Source: Candidatus Thiomargarita nelsonii (GTDB lineage: Bacteria > Pseudomonadota > Gammaproteobacteria > Beggiatoales > Beggiatoaceae). From it: a stretch of 42,499 nucleotides of DNA. Below the pieces are notes generated by a model. The model saw nothing but the letters and a program-made list of their open reading frames with translations. It was not told the origin of the DNA and ran no database searches. The position numbers were made by a program, and so were the translations under genes. Below, in pieces: positions 1 through 8,454 of this stretch (within the stretch, counting starts at the first letter, position 1; each line of letters starts with the position of its first letter). The stretch is taken from the NCBI GenBank assembly GCA_000785145.2, contig JSZA02000050.1:1-42499 (forward strand). The letters are read 5' to 3'.

Positions 1-97
1 CAAGATTTATCTTGGGCGCCTCGTCCAAAATAAATTTTGAACTCCTAACGCGATGGAGTCCAAGATTTATCTTGGACATATCGTCCAAAATGGACTT
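1..97. repeat. Dispersed palindromic repeat, 'CAAGATTTATCTTGG' family, two units
   Basis: Two consecutive units pair CAAGATTTATCTTGG with a following TCGTCCAAAAT arm, separated by ATGGAGTCC. The same family recurs at 32837-32940 and 34821-34876, with a fragment at 10189-10210. The first unit is cut by the window edge. The remaining stretch to the kinase start at 238 contains a GCGTGGGAACGAGG motif also found around 20471-20615 and 21910-21928, and an AT-rich segment that may hold the promoter of the kinase genes, although no box is convincing. Confidence 0.8.
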
Positions 98-237
98 GTG
101 TATAAGGATGAGGGCGGAGCGTGGGAACGAGGAAATCTCCAGATCGCGTTGAGTGATCTGGAAATTTCCCTACAAATATTTGTTTATTATATACTACACA
201 AATAGCGGCTTAATAAAATAGGCGAGGTGCAAAAAAA

Positions 238-2577
238 ATGGCCACTAGAAAGCAACCATTCAGTTACCGTTCAAGGCTATATATTATAGCTCTAAGTATC
301 ATTGCCTTGTTGACCATTGCGGGCGTTCTTCTTATTCAATCGGCACTGTATCAACAATCCAGCGATGCACGCATTATTAACATTGCTGGACGACAACGAA
401 TGCTCAGTGAAAATTTGAGTAAAACGGCATTGACCATTCAATTATCGAGTGATATTGCTCAACAGATTGAATATGTTGATAAATTTAGTAACGCACTTTA
501 TTTGTGGGAAAAAGCGCATCTTGGACTACAATCAGGTGATCCCAAGATGGGGCTACCGGGCAACAATAGTGCGAAAATTAAACAAATGTTTGCTGATTTG
601 CAACCGCACTATCAGGCGATGAATGTCGCCGCTCAAAATTTGTTGACTGCCATTGTCGGCAATCCGGCTAATATTTCTGTGTTTGTGGATCAAATCTTCG
701 CTGAACAACCTGCTTTTGTCCAGCAAATGGATGCTATAGTGGATCAATATGAGCTTGAGGCTTTGGCTCAAGTAAACCAAGTGAAACTGTTCGCTTTTAT
801 TTTAGCAACGCTGATTATTATTGTCTTAATCATTGAAGGATTATACTTTTTTCGTCCGGCGGTGCGGCAAATTCAAGAAACTTGGCAAGATTTAGTCAAC
901 GCTAATGAGACATTGCAAGATGTGGCGCAGATTGTGTCAGCAGGCAGTATAGGGACAAATTTTCTCAAGTCTTTGGTTGAACATCTGAGCAAAACCTTGC
1001 AAGTCAAATATGCTTTTATCGCTCAACTACAGGGGGATGAGTCACTTAAAACACTTTTTATGATCGCCGACAATCAGTTGATTGATAATTTTGAATATGA
1101 TTTACATAATACGCCCTATCAAAAGAGTATCACGGGTGATATGCCCTGTTGTTCTTATTCTCAAGGCGTTCAGCAAGATTTTCCCAATGATCCACTATTG
1201 GTCAAAATGGGCATTGAGAGTTGTGTTGGTACTCCACTTTTTAATGCCAATGGAAAGGTGATGGGTTTAATGGCGATTATGGATGATAAGCCACTCAATC
1301 ATCAAAAACGGATTGAGTCAATGTTGCAGATTTGTGCCGCACGCGCTTCGGCTGAATTGGAGCGAATGCAGGCATTAGAGGCTTTGTATGCAGAACGCGC
1401 CTCATTAGCCCTGCGCGTTAAAGAGCGCACCACTGAATTAACCACCGCCAATGCGGAACTCGCCCGTGCCGCCCGCCTCAAGGATGAATTTCTCGCTAAT
1501 ATGAGCCACGAATTACGCACACCGCTTAATGCTATTTTGGGCTTGTCTGAAATACTGCAAGAGGGCATTTATGGTTTTCTCAATCCACAACAAACTAAGT
1601 CTATTCGCACCATTGAAGAAAGTGGTCGTCATTTGTTGTCTCTGATTAACGATATTCTTGATCTCGCCAAAATCGAAGCGGCTCAAGTGAAGTTAGAAAT
1701 GATCCCTGTTTCTACAGAGGGCATTTGCAACGCCTCTCTACGCCTTATTAGGCAATTGGCTTTGAAAAAACGTATTAAAATTTCGGAAAATTATGATAAT
1801 GAGGTGACAATTATTCGGGCGGATAATCGCTATCTCAAGCAAATTTTGATCAATTTATTGAGTAATGCCGTCAAGTTTACGCCCAAAGGGGGTAAGATTA
1901 ATTTAGAAGTCCGTGGTAATGCTGAGCAAGCTATGGTTGAATTTATCGTCTCAGATACGGGGATAGGTATAGCAGAAAAAGATATGGCGTATCTTTTTAA
2001 GCCTTTTGTGCAACTGGATGGCGGCTTGAATCGAGCTGAAGAGGGCACTGGCTTGGGTTTGTCGCTGGTTTATCGTTTAACAGAAATGCACGGTGGTAGT
2101 ATCTCCGTTGAAAGCGAACTTGGTAAAGGTAGCCGCTTTATTGTCTCTTTGCCTTGGGCGGTTATGGATAGCTTGCCCATTGCTCACGCGCCTTTGATCC
2201 GCCCTGTCGCAAGCTCAGCAGCACGCATTTTATTAGTGGATGATAATTTAACTATCTTGAATACCTTGTCTGATTATTTAGAAGCCAAGGGTTATCAAGT
2301 CATTATGGCACTGGATGGGGTACAAGCGATTGAAAAGGCAATAGAAGAAAATCCAGATATTATTTTGATGGATATGCAAATGCCGCATTTGGATGGATTG
2401 GAGGCGACTCGTCGGATTCGGGCGGATCCTAAAATTGCTGCGACACCGATTATTGCTTTGACGGCTTTAGCGATGCCCGGTGATAGGGCGCGTTGTTTGG
2501 AGGCGGGCGTGAATGATTATTTGAGCAAGCCGGTGAGTTTTAAAAAGTTGATAGCGGCTATTGAGGCGTTGTTGTAA
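238..2577 (+). CDS. Hybrid sensor histidine kinase with PilJ-type N-terminus, GAF, HisKA, HATPase and receiver
   Basis: This membrane kinase of 779 aa would sense a periplasmic or cytoplasmic cue and pass phosphate from His to its own receiver Asp. A membrane segment lies at about 14-34. It is followed by the RIINIAGRQRMLSE signature (residues 45-58) of the type IV pili methyl-accepting/NarX-like sensor domain, and a second membrane segment lies at about 184-205. A GAF-like domain follows (about 222-375). HisKA has FLANMSHELRTPLN with His424. The ATPase has the N-box (about 536-543) and DTGIGIA (573-579), then a TGLGLSLVYRL G2 box. The receiver has acidic residues 668-669, phospho-acceptor Asp712 and Lys764. 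All catalytic residues are present. The next gene, 28 bp downstream, shares this body from GAF to REC, so the pair arose by duplication. No DNA-binding output is attached; the ligand is unknown. Confidence 0.93.
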   Translation: MATRKQPFSYRSRLYIIALSIIALLTIAGVLLIQSALYQQSSDARIINIAGRQRMLSENLSKTALTIQLSSDIAQQIEYVDKFSNALYLWEKAHLGLQSGDPKMGLPGNNSAKIKQMFADLQPHYQAMNVAAQNLLTAIVGNPANISVFVDQIFAEQPAFVQQMDAIVDQYELEALAQVNQVKLFAFILATLIIIVLIIEGLYFFRPAVRQIQETWQDLVNANETLQDVAQIVSAGSIGTNFLKSLVEHLSKTLQVKYAFIAQLQGDESLKTLFMIADNQLIDNFEYDLHNTPYQKSITGDMPCCSYSQGVQQDFPNDPLLVKMGIESCVGTPLFNANGKVMGLMAIMDDKPLNHQKRIESMLQICAARASAELERMQALEALYAERASLALRVKERTTELTTANAELARAARLKDEFLANMSHELRTPLNAILGLSEILQEGIYGFLNPQQTKSIRTIEESGRHLLSLINDILDLAKIEAAQVKLEMIPVSTEGICNASLRLIRQLALKKRIKISENYDNEVTIIRADNRYLKQILINLLSNAVKFTPKGGKINLEVRGNAEQAMVEFIVSDTGIGIAEKDMAYLFKPFVQLDGGLNRAEEGTGLGLSLVYRLTEMHGGSISVESELGKGSRFIVSLPWAVMDSLPIAHAPLIRPVASSAARILLVDDNLTILNTLSDYLEAKGYQVIMALDGVQAIEKAIEENPDIILMDMQMPHLDGLEATRRIRADPKIAATPIIALTALAMPGDRARCLEAGVNDYLSKPVSFKKLIAAIEALL

Positions 2578-2605
2578 AAAGTAACTTAATAGGATCAAAC
2601 TGGAA

Positions 2606-5050
2606 ATGACAAGCCAAAATTTGCTATTGTACAAAATGGCTATCACAGAAACTTATGAAGGCATTACAATTGTCGATGCCATCCATCCTGACATGCCATT
2701 AATTTATGTCAATCCTGCCTTTGAGCGAATAACAGGCTATACGTCTGCTGAATTGCTCGGTCGAAATAGTCGCTTTCTCCACGAAAGCGATAGTGATCAA
2801 CCTGGCTTAAATGAGCTGCGAAAAGCCATTGCTGAAGGCAAAAATTGTCATGTGGTTTTACGTAATTATCGCAAAGATGGCCGTTTATTCTGGAACCAAT
2901 TGAACATTTCCCCCATTCACGATGCGACTGGTAAATTGACGCATTTTGTGGGCATTCAGTTGGACATTACAGCGCAAAAGGAAGCTGAAGAGGCTTTGCA
3001 GGCGAGTGAAGAACGCTATCGGCGTATTATAAACACAACACAAGAAGGCGTTTGTGTTTTAGATGCTGAAGGTAAAACCACTTTTATTAATCAACGTCTG
3101 GCTGATATGTTGGGCTATAGCCTTGAAGAATTGCAGGGCAATTTTCTATTTGATTGGTTTGACGAAGCCGGTCGTTTTGAAGCCGTTCAACATTTTGAAC
3201 AATGCAAAAAGGGCATTAAAGAACAATTTGATTTTCGATTTCGTCGCAAGGATGGCTCACAATTGTGGACACTGATCAGTGCTAACCCATTTTTTGATGA
3301 TAAGGGTGAATTCATGGGAGCACTAGGGATGATTAGTGACATCACGGAGCGTCAACAAGCAGAGGAAACGCTACGAAATATCGTTAAAGGCGTTGCCTCA
3401 GCGGACATCGGGACAACTTTTCTCAAGTCATTGCTTGAACATCTTGCTAAAACGTTACAAGTCAAGTATGCCTTTATCGGTCAACTGGATACGCCTAATA
3501 AAATCAAAACACTTTTTTTGGTGAGCGATAACCAGTTGGTTGATAATGTGGAATATGATGTACGCCACTCGCCTTGTGAACAAGTCATTAAAAATAAAGT
3601 GTTATGCACCTATCCGCAAGCGGTTCAACAAAGCTTTCCGCTTGATACTTTGTCAGTCAAAATGGGGGTTGAGAGTTATTCAGGTACACCACTTTTTAAT
3701 GCCAAGGGCAATATAGTCGGTTTAATGTCGATTATGGATGATAAGCCGCTGATTCGTCAAAAACAAACCGAGTCAATGTTACAAATTTTTGCCGCACGGG
3801 CTTCGGCGGAATTGCGACGGATACGGGCATTAGAAGCATTGTACGAAGAACGCAGCTCTTTAGCCCAGCGCATTAAAGATCGCACGGCTGAATTAACGGC
3901 TGTCAATGCAGAACTTGCCCGCGCCGCTCGCCTCAAGGATGAATTTCTCGCTAACATGAGCCATGAATTACGCACGCCGCTTAATAGTATTTTGAGCTTG
4001 TCTGAAATACTGCAAGAGGGCATTTATGGTTTTCTCAATCCACAACAAACCAAGTCTATCTGTACCATTGAGGAAAGTGGTCGTCATTTGTTGTCTCTGA
4101 TTAACGATATTCTTGATCTGGCTAAAATTGATGCGGGCAAGGTGAAGTTAGAAATGTCTCCCGTTTCGGTCAAAGGGATTGGTAACGCCAGTATGCGCCT
4201 CATTAAGGAGATGGCTGTGAAAAAGCGTATCAAAACGTCGGTGAACTATGACAGTGCGCTGACAATTATTCAGGCGGATGAACGCTATTTGTTGCAAATT
4301 ATACTCAATTTATTGAGTAATGCGGTCAAATTTACGCCTGAAGGCGGCCAAATCAATTTAGAAGTCTATGCTGAGCAGGGAGTGGTTAACTTTATTGTAT
4401 CGGATACGGGGATTGGTATCGCTGAAAAAGATATGGTCCGTCTCTTTAAACCTTTTATCCAATTGGATAGTGGGCTGAATCGCGCTTATGAGGGCACGGG
4501 ATTGGGTTTATCCTTAGTTTATCGTTTAACAGAACTGCATGGCGGCAGCGTTTCTGTTAAAAGTGAAGTCGGCAAGGGTACCCGTTTTGTGGTTTCCTTG
4601 CCTCTGCGAGCCATTACCGAGGATCAGAAAAACACTCCCGAACCCCAAGCTGACAATATCCCAAGCTCATCAGGACTGATTTTATTAGTCGATGACAATC
4701 TCACCACCCTCGAAACGCTGTCTGACTATTTAAAAGCCAAGGGTTATGAAATCATTCTGGCATACGATGGAACTCAAGCGATTGAAAAAACGATAGAAGA
4801 ACATCCAGATTTGATCTTGATGGATATTCAAATGCCGTGTATGGATGGACTAGAAGCGACTCGTCGGATTCGTGCGAAGGCGAAAGTTGGCGCGACTCCG
4901 ATTATCGCATTGACGGCGTTAGCGATGCCCGGTGATAGGGAGCGTTGTTTGGAGGCGGGGGTGAATGAGTATTTGAGTAAGCCGGTGAGTTTTAAACAGT
5001 TGATGGGGGCTATTGATAGGCTGTTTACTAAAATAAATTATGATAACTGA
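2606..5050 (+). CDS. Hybrid sensor histidine kinase with LOV-like PAS, second PAS, GAF, HisKA, HATPase and receiver
   Basis: This soluble kinase of 814 aa has no membrane segment. Residues 11-130 form a PAS domain with strong LOV character: GRNSRFLH (52-59), NYRKDGRLFWN and FVGIQLDIT, the last carrying the Gln expected near a flavin. The photoactive Cys of the LOV core GxNCRFLQ is Ser55 here (codon AGT, one base from TGT), so a normal cysteinyl-flavin adduct cannot form. A second PAS spans about 131-255, then a GAF-like domain (about 262-410), HisKA with His453 in NMSHELRTPLN, HATPase with DTGIGIA and TGLGLSLVYRL, and a C-terminal receiver with Asp740 in ILMDIQMPCMDG. The body is closely similar to the preceding kinase, including the shared block IYGFLNPQQTKSI. 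It is probably cotranscribed with both neighbours and its stop overlaps the next start by 11 bp. Redox or flavin sensing is possible but unproven. Confidence 0.93.
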   Translation: MTSQNLLLYKMAITETYEGITIVDAIHPDMPLIYVNPAFERITGYTSAELLGRNSRFLHESDSDQPGLNELRKAIAEGKNCHVVLRNYRKDGRLFWNQLNISPIHDATGKLTHFVGIQLDITAQKEAEEALQASEERYRRIINTTQEGVCVLDAEGKTTFINQRLADMLGYSLEELQGNFLFDWFDEAGRFEAVQHFEQCKKGIKEQFDFRFRRKDGSQLWTLISANPFFDDKGEFMGALGMISDITERQQAEETLRNIVKGVASADIGTTFLKSLLEHLAKTLQVKYAFIGQLDTPNKIKTLFLVSDNQLVDNVEYDVRHSPCEQVIKNKVLCTYPQAVQQSFPLDTLSVKMGVESYSGTPLFNAKGNIVGLMSIMDDKPLIRQKQTESMLQIFAARASAELRRIRALEALYEERSSLAQRIKDRTAELTAVNAELARAARLKDEFLANMSHELRTPLNSILSLSEILQEGIYGFLNPQQTKSICTIEESGRHLLSLINDILDLAKIDAGKVKLEMSPVSVKGIGNASMRLIKEMAVKKRIKTSVNYDSALTIIQADERYLLQIILNLLSNAVKFTPEGGQINLEVYAEQGVVNFIVSDTGIGIAEKDMVRLFKPFIQLDSGLNRAYEGTGLGLSLVYRLTELHGGSVSVKSEVGKGTRFVVSLPLRAITEDQKNTPEPQADNIPSSSGLILLVDDNLTTLETLSDYLKAKGYEIILAYDGTQAIEKTIEEHPDLILMDIQMPCMDGLEATRRIRAKAKVGATPIIALTALAMPGDRERCLEAGVNEYLSKPVSFKQLMGAIDRLFTKINYDN

Positions 5051-5720
5051 ATTGACTTTACTTTCCGCCTTACTGGCGGGATTCTTAGGTTCTGTACATT
5101 GTATTGGCATGTGTGGCGGCATAGTTGGCGCATTAACGATGAGCTTACCACATCATGTACGTCATTCTCATTTTCGCTTATTTTCCTTTTTATTCATTTA
5201 TAATTTAGGGCGCATCACGACTTATACCCTTGCTGGCACCTTAACTGGTTTTTTAGGTGCCCAATTTGTGCAATATTTGCCACTAGAGAATCCCCGTATG
5301 GTAGCCATCTGGATTTCTAGTTTTTTTATGATTGCCTTGGGATTATATATAGGTGCTTGGTGGCAAATTTTAACGCTTTTGGAAAAACTAGGTGCCAAAT
5401 TATGGCATAAAATTGAACCCTTGGGGCGGCACTTTATCCCCGTCAAGCATCCATTACAGGCATTAGGGCTCGGTTTAGTCTGGGGATGGTTGCCTTGTGG
5501 ATTAGTTTATAGTGTTTTAGCTTTTTCTCTTTCATCCGCTAGTGCTTGGCAGGGAGGATTATTAATGTTATCTTTTGGCTTAGGCACTTTACCCATGTTA
5601 TTGACGATTGGCGCGACAGCGCACTGGTTAACGCGATTAGCTCAACAGAAAATTGTTCGTCAGTTTGCTGGTGCAATGATTATTTTATTTGGCTTGTATA
5701 TAGCTTATGAAAGCCAATAA
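5040..5720 (+). CDS. COG2836-type integral membrane protein (sulfite exporter TauE/SafE-like, DsbD-like transmembrane region)
   Basis: This polytopic inner-membrane protein of 226 aa has about six hydrophobic helices. The first carries HCIGMCGGI, and a later one carries GWLPCGLVYSVL. These paired Cys/Gly motifs are typical of the COG2836 group, usually labelled sulfite exporter TauE/SafE family or cytochrome c biogenesis transmembrane region and often found near copper-handling genes. The substrate cannot be told from sequence: metal transport, thiol-electron transfer and anion export are all open. The ATG at 5040 overlaps the kinase stop by 11 bp, which indicates translational coupling. It is distinct from the larger TauE-like permease at 8455-9492. 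Confidence 0.82.
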   Translation: MITELTLLSALLAGFLGSVHCIGMCGGIVGALTMSLPHHVRHSHFRLFSFLFIYNLGRITTYTLAGTLTGFLGAQFVQYLPLENPRMVAIWISSFFMIALGLYIGAWWQILTLLEKLGAKLWHKIEPLGRHFIPVKHPLQALGLGLVWGWLPCGLVYSVLAFSLSSASAWQGGLLMLSFGLGTLPMLLTIGATAHWLTRLAQQKIVRQFAGAMIILFGLYIAYESQ

Positions 5721-6027
5721 AAATCCCGTTGATTTGGCAAAAATGAGCCAAAATTCCACCGTTAAAATCAAGGGATTTTTCAGAGAAAAAGATTTATTTG
5801 AGCATGAAGAATTTGTTGAATTTCCTTTGGTGCCCGCTCAAATTCAATGCCATATCGTATCGGGCAACCACTTCGTAGGGGCAATCCCTTGTGGTTGCCC
5901 GCCCCTACATAATCTAACGGTTTGTAGGGGCAATCCTTTATGGTTGCCCTCGGCACGATATGGCATTGCCGCTCAAATTGGCTTGTTTGTTGAGCAGCTT
6001 AAACTTGGACATCACAAAAAAAAATAA
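5707..6027 (+). CDS. Small hypothetical ORF carrying an in-frame repeat insertion
   Basis: The 106-codon frame starts inside the end of the membrane-protein gene (14-bp overlap) and runs through a complete inverted-repeat element at 5845-5968. Removing the element plus one 11-bp target duplication (135 bp, 45 codons) leaves a continuous frame of 61 codons whose flanks join as VPAQI-GLFVEQLKLG. The inserted part reads AIPCGCPPL and similar Cys/Pro-rich peptide, which is the translation of the repeat. I recognise no family. No ribosome site is evident, so whether it is translated is uncertain. It may be a real small gene enlarged by the repeat, or a chance frame. Confidence 0.35.
   Translation: MKANKNPVDLAKMSQNSTVKIKGFFREKDLFEHEEFVEFPLVPAQIQCHIVSGNHFVGAIPCGCPPLHNLTVCRGNPLWLPSARYGIAAQIGLFVEQLKLGHHKKK
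5834..5979. mobile_element. Miniature inverted-repeat element with 11-bp target duplication (CAATGCC family, copy A)
   Basis: The 124-bp element at 5845-5968 begins CAATGCCATATCGT and ends with the exact reverse complement. It is flanked on both sides by the direct repeat CCGCTCAAATT (5834-5844 and 5969-5979). The interior holds the GGGCAACCAC / GTAGGGGCAATCC core seen in several other copies. It has no coding capacity of its own. Copies with the same ends and the same duplication length lie at 14311-14411 and 21752-21888. Confidence 0.88.
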
Positions 6028-6039
6028 TATAATAATAAT

Positions 6040-7434
6040 ATGGATACGAAACCTAGTTCCGATAGCAGTCAATCGAACAACTCTTGGCTTCATCCTTCCC
6101 GATGGAATGTGGGGGATGAGACGAAACTTGAAGCCGGGTTACTCATCCATCAGCATTATCGCTTGGAAGAAGAAATTGGTCAGGGTAGCATGGGAGAGGT
6201 TTGGAAAGCAGTTGACTTGATTCAGGTGGAGGGTGATGCACGCGACTGCCATGTCGCTCTCAAGTTTTTAAATCAAGATTTCAAGCAACATCCTGACGCG
6301 CTAAAAGTACTGGTGCGTGAATTTCACCGCTATAAAAAGCTCAATCATCCTAATATTGTCAAAGCATATGGTTTAGATCGCTTTGAAAATACATTTTTTC
6401 TGGTGATGGAATTTTTAAAGGGGATGTCATTAAAGGAAATCATTCAAAATCACCCAAATGGTTTGCCCCTCAAAGAAGCAGAGCCGATCATCAAAGATAT
6501 GGCTCATGCACTGGCATACGCTCATAAAGAAGGACTCGCGCATTTGGATTTCAAACCCGGTAATGTTTTTTATGAGTCCGAGTCCAAGCATACCAAAGTG
6601 ATTGATTTTGGGATTGCGCGACCACTAGAACAGTCGGAACGGGAGAGAACAAAGTATGATCTAAAAAACTTGGGGGCATTAACAGAGGCTTATGCCAGTT
6701 ATGAGATGTTATTAAATTTAGACCCTGATCCGCGTGATGACATTTATGGCTTAGCTTGTGTGACTTATGGATTATTGTCAGGAAAACACCCTTTTAATAG
6801 AGAAAACGCGATCGATGCTGAATCTAAAAAACGGCTTCCCAAACGGATTAAAGGTTTAAACCATCAACAAAATAAGGCACTCTTGCGTGCTTTAGCTTTT
6901 AAGCGGAATAAGAGAACACGGACAGTTGATGATTTTTTAGCTGAGCTTTTTCCAGAGAAAAAACCGAAATATTTATTGGTTTTTTTAGTCATGCTACTTG
7001 GCATCGTGGCTGGTTTTGCCGCATGGTATCAAGTCAAACAACAATCAGAGGAGGCACCTTTAGCCGCTGAATATAAGCCAGAAAACCAAACAGAAAAGAC
7101 AGAGACAGGGATTTTACCCAAACAAAAACAGTGTAAACAATCTACCGTTGTTAATAGGCTCTTAAAAACCGCTGAGGAATACATGCGAGAGGAGCGTTAT
7201 ATTTACCCGCCTGTCGAGAATGCCCTCGAAAAATATCAAAAAGTCTTGGTAGTTTGTCCTAATAATGAACAGGCTAAAAAAAATTTGGGTAAAATTGCAG
7301 ACATTTATGAAGGAAAAGCTCAATATAAGCTAAATAAAGGCCATATCAGTGCTTGTCAAGATAATATTAAAAATGGTTTGCGAGCTGTACCCGAACATAG
7401 TGGTTTATTGGCTTTACAGTCTCGTTGCCAATAG
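6040..7434 (+). CDS. Membrane-anchored Hanks-type Ser/Thr protein kinase
   Basis: This protein of 464 aa has a kinase domain at about 37-300. The glycine loop is IGQGSMGEVWKA, the ATP-anchoring Lys is Lys75 in VALKF, the catalytic loop is HLDFKPGN (Asp170) and the metal loop is IDFGIARP (Asp189). The usual HRD arginine is Leu, which makes this a non-RD kinase that probably does not depend on activation-loop phosphorylation. One membrane segment (about 306-328, LLVFLVMLLGIVAGFAAW) separates it from a C-terminal segment of about 110 aa resembling degenerate TPR helices, expected on the far side of the membrane. The Ala-Tyr-Ala-Ser-Tyr-Glu stretch after the metal loop fits the activation/P+1 region. 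It lies alone between the repeat-bearing ORF and a convergent operon. The substrate is unknown. Confidence 0.9.
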   Translation: MDTKPSSDSSQSNNSWLHPSRWNVGDETKLEAGLLIHQHYRLEEEIGQGSMGEVWKAVDLIQVEGDARDCHVALKFLNQDFKQHPDALKVLVREFHRYKKLNHPNIVKAYGLDRFENTFFLVMEFLKGMSLKEIIQNHPNGLPLKEAEPIIKDMAHALAYAHKEGLAHLDFKPGNVFYESESKHTKVIDFGIARPLEQSERERTKYDLKNLGALTEAYASYEMLLNLDPDPRDDIYGLACVTYGLLSGKHPFNRENAIDAESKKRLPKRIKGLNHQQNKALLRALAFKRNKRTRTVDDFLAELFPEKKPKYLLVFLVMLLGIVAGFAAWYQVKQQSEEAPLAAEYKPENQTEKTETGILPKQKQCKQSTVVNRLLKTAEEYMREERYIYPPVENALEKYQKVLVVCPNNEQAKKNLGKIADIYEGKAQYKLNKGHISACQDNIKNGLRAVPEHSGLLALQSRCQ

Positions 7435-7479
7435 CCCTTTTCTCGTTCCCAAGTCTCTGTCAAAGTTGATAGATAAATG

Positions 7480-7504
7480 GAGTACAAAGCTTTAGCTTTG
7501 TACA
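7480..7504. repeat. Palindromic repeat, 'AAAGCTTTAGCTTT' family
   Basis: GGAGTACAAAGCTTTAGCT followed by TTGTAC is a short copy of the dispersed AAAGCTTTAGCTTT palindrome. Other copies lie at 11815-11870, 16902-16925, 19029-19088, 32600-32655 and 36645-36713. It lies between two convergent genes, just before a terminator hairpin. Confidence 0.75.
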
Positions 7505-7512
7505 ACCATTGA

Positions 7513-7543
7513 GAAATCCTATTTTTTTAAAAAATCGGATTTC
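7513..7543. terminator. Bidirectional rho-independent terminator candidate
   Basis: GAAATCC and GGATTTC arms enclose complementary T and A runs, forming a hairpin with a T-rich tract on both sides. It sits between the convergent kinase (stop 7434) and usp gene (stop 7554). Similar hairpins at 16301-16333, 28632-28664 and 32984-33020 suggest a dispersed terminator-like repeat. Confidence 0.7.
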
Positions 7544-7553
7544 TTTGACATCA

Positions 7554-8405
7554 TTATCCTTTTACCACCAACACAGCACACTGGGCTAAACCAATCACCC
7601 GCTCAGAGACGCTACCAAGCAACAGTTTTTTTAAGCCAGTGCGTCCATGACTACCGACCATGATCAGATCGCAACCTATATCTTTTGCGGTTTCAACAAT
7701 GCTTTCAGCGTATCTACCCGTCACTATCCGACTTTCTACACTAATACCTTCCACTTCCAAGAGTTTCTTAGTACGCTCAACCACCGTTTCGGCGTCTCGG
7801 CGACGGCTTTCCTTATGCTCGCTGTAAACGACCGAGATCAGGGTTATCGGCGCCTTTAAGCGTTTAGCCAAATTCATCGCAGCGGTGGTCGCCCTATCAC
7901 TATAAGGCGAACCATCCACAGCCAGTAGGATATTCTTACCCTCAATTTTGCTATCTCTAGGCGTGACCAATACGCTGCAATGGGCATCACCGATAACTTG
8001 GGCGGTGCTCGCACCAACCAGAAGCCGCATCAAGTTCTTTTTACCATGTCTGCCCATGACAATCAGATCCACATCTTGCTCTTCAGCGGTATCCACGATT
8101 TCTTGGTAGGGTGTTTCACCCTTACGTAGTATCTTTTCACATTTAACACCGGCCTCAACCGCTTTGGACTTGATAGGATCCATGTAAGCGTGTGCCTTGT
8201 CTTCTTCCTTTTTTATTATATCTTGGAGAGCGACTCCATCAAATTCTGGGAAACCACTCACCACAGACATGATATACAAATGACTACCCAATAGACGGGC
8301 CAAATTAATGCCTTCCCGTTCCGCACCTGCACTAAACTCTGAACCATCACTGGCTAAGAGAATTTTTTCAAGCCGCCCTAAAGGCGATGATTGTGTGCTT
8401 GTCAT
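7554..8405 (-). CDS. Universal stress protein, tandem UspA domains
   Basis: The 283-aa cytoplasmic protein is built of two UspA domains (about 10-145 and 153-282). Each starts with a KILLASDGS or NILLAVDGS strand and ends with a nucleotide-binding loop: MGRHGKKNLMRLLVGAST in the first half and VGSHGRTGLKKLLLGSVS in the second. The second matches the ATP-binding G-2x-G-9x-G(S/T) pattern and the first is a looser match, so ATP binding is likely at least in the C-terminal half. It is the last gene of a four-gene operon, 49 bp after the permease, with AGGA before the ATG. Being cotranscribed with a TauE-type permease behind a sigma-54 promoter suggests a conditional stress or sulfur-related role; that part is inferred. 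Confidence 0.92.
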   Translation of the reverse strand: MTSTQSSPLGRLEKILLASDGSEFSAGAEREGINLARLLGSHLYIMSVVSGFPEFDGVALQDIIKKEEDKAHAYMDPIKSKAVEAGVKCEKILRKGETPYQEIVDTAEEQDVDLIVMGRHGKKNLMRLLVGASTAQVIGDAHCSVLVTPRDSKIEGKNILLAVDGSPYSDRATTAAMNLAKRLKAPITLISVVYSEHKESRRRDAETVVERTKKLLEVEGISVESRIVTGRYAESIVETAKDIGCDLIMVGSHGRTGLKKLLLGSVSERVIGLAQCAVLVVKG

Positions 8406-8454
8406 ATCTTCATCCTACCTTGTTATTGTTGTTGCTAGCTATAGACGGAACACT

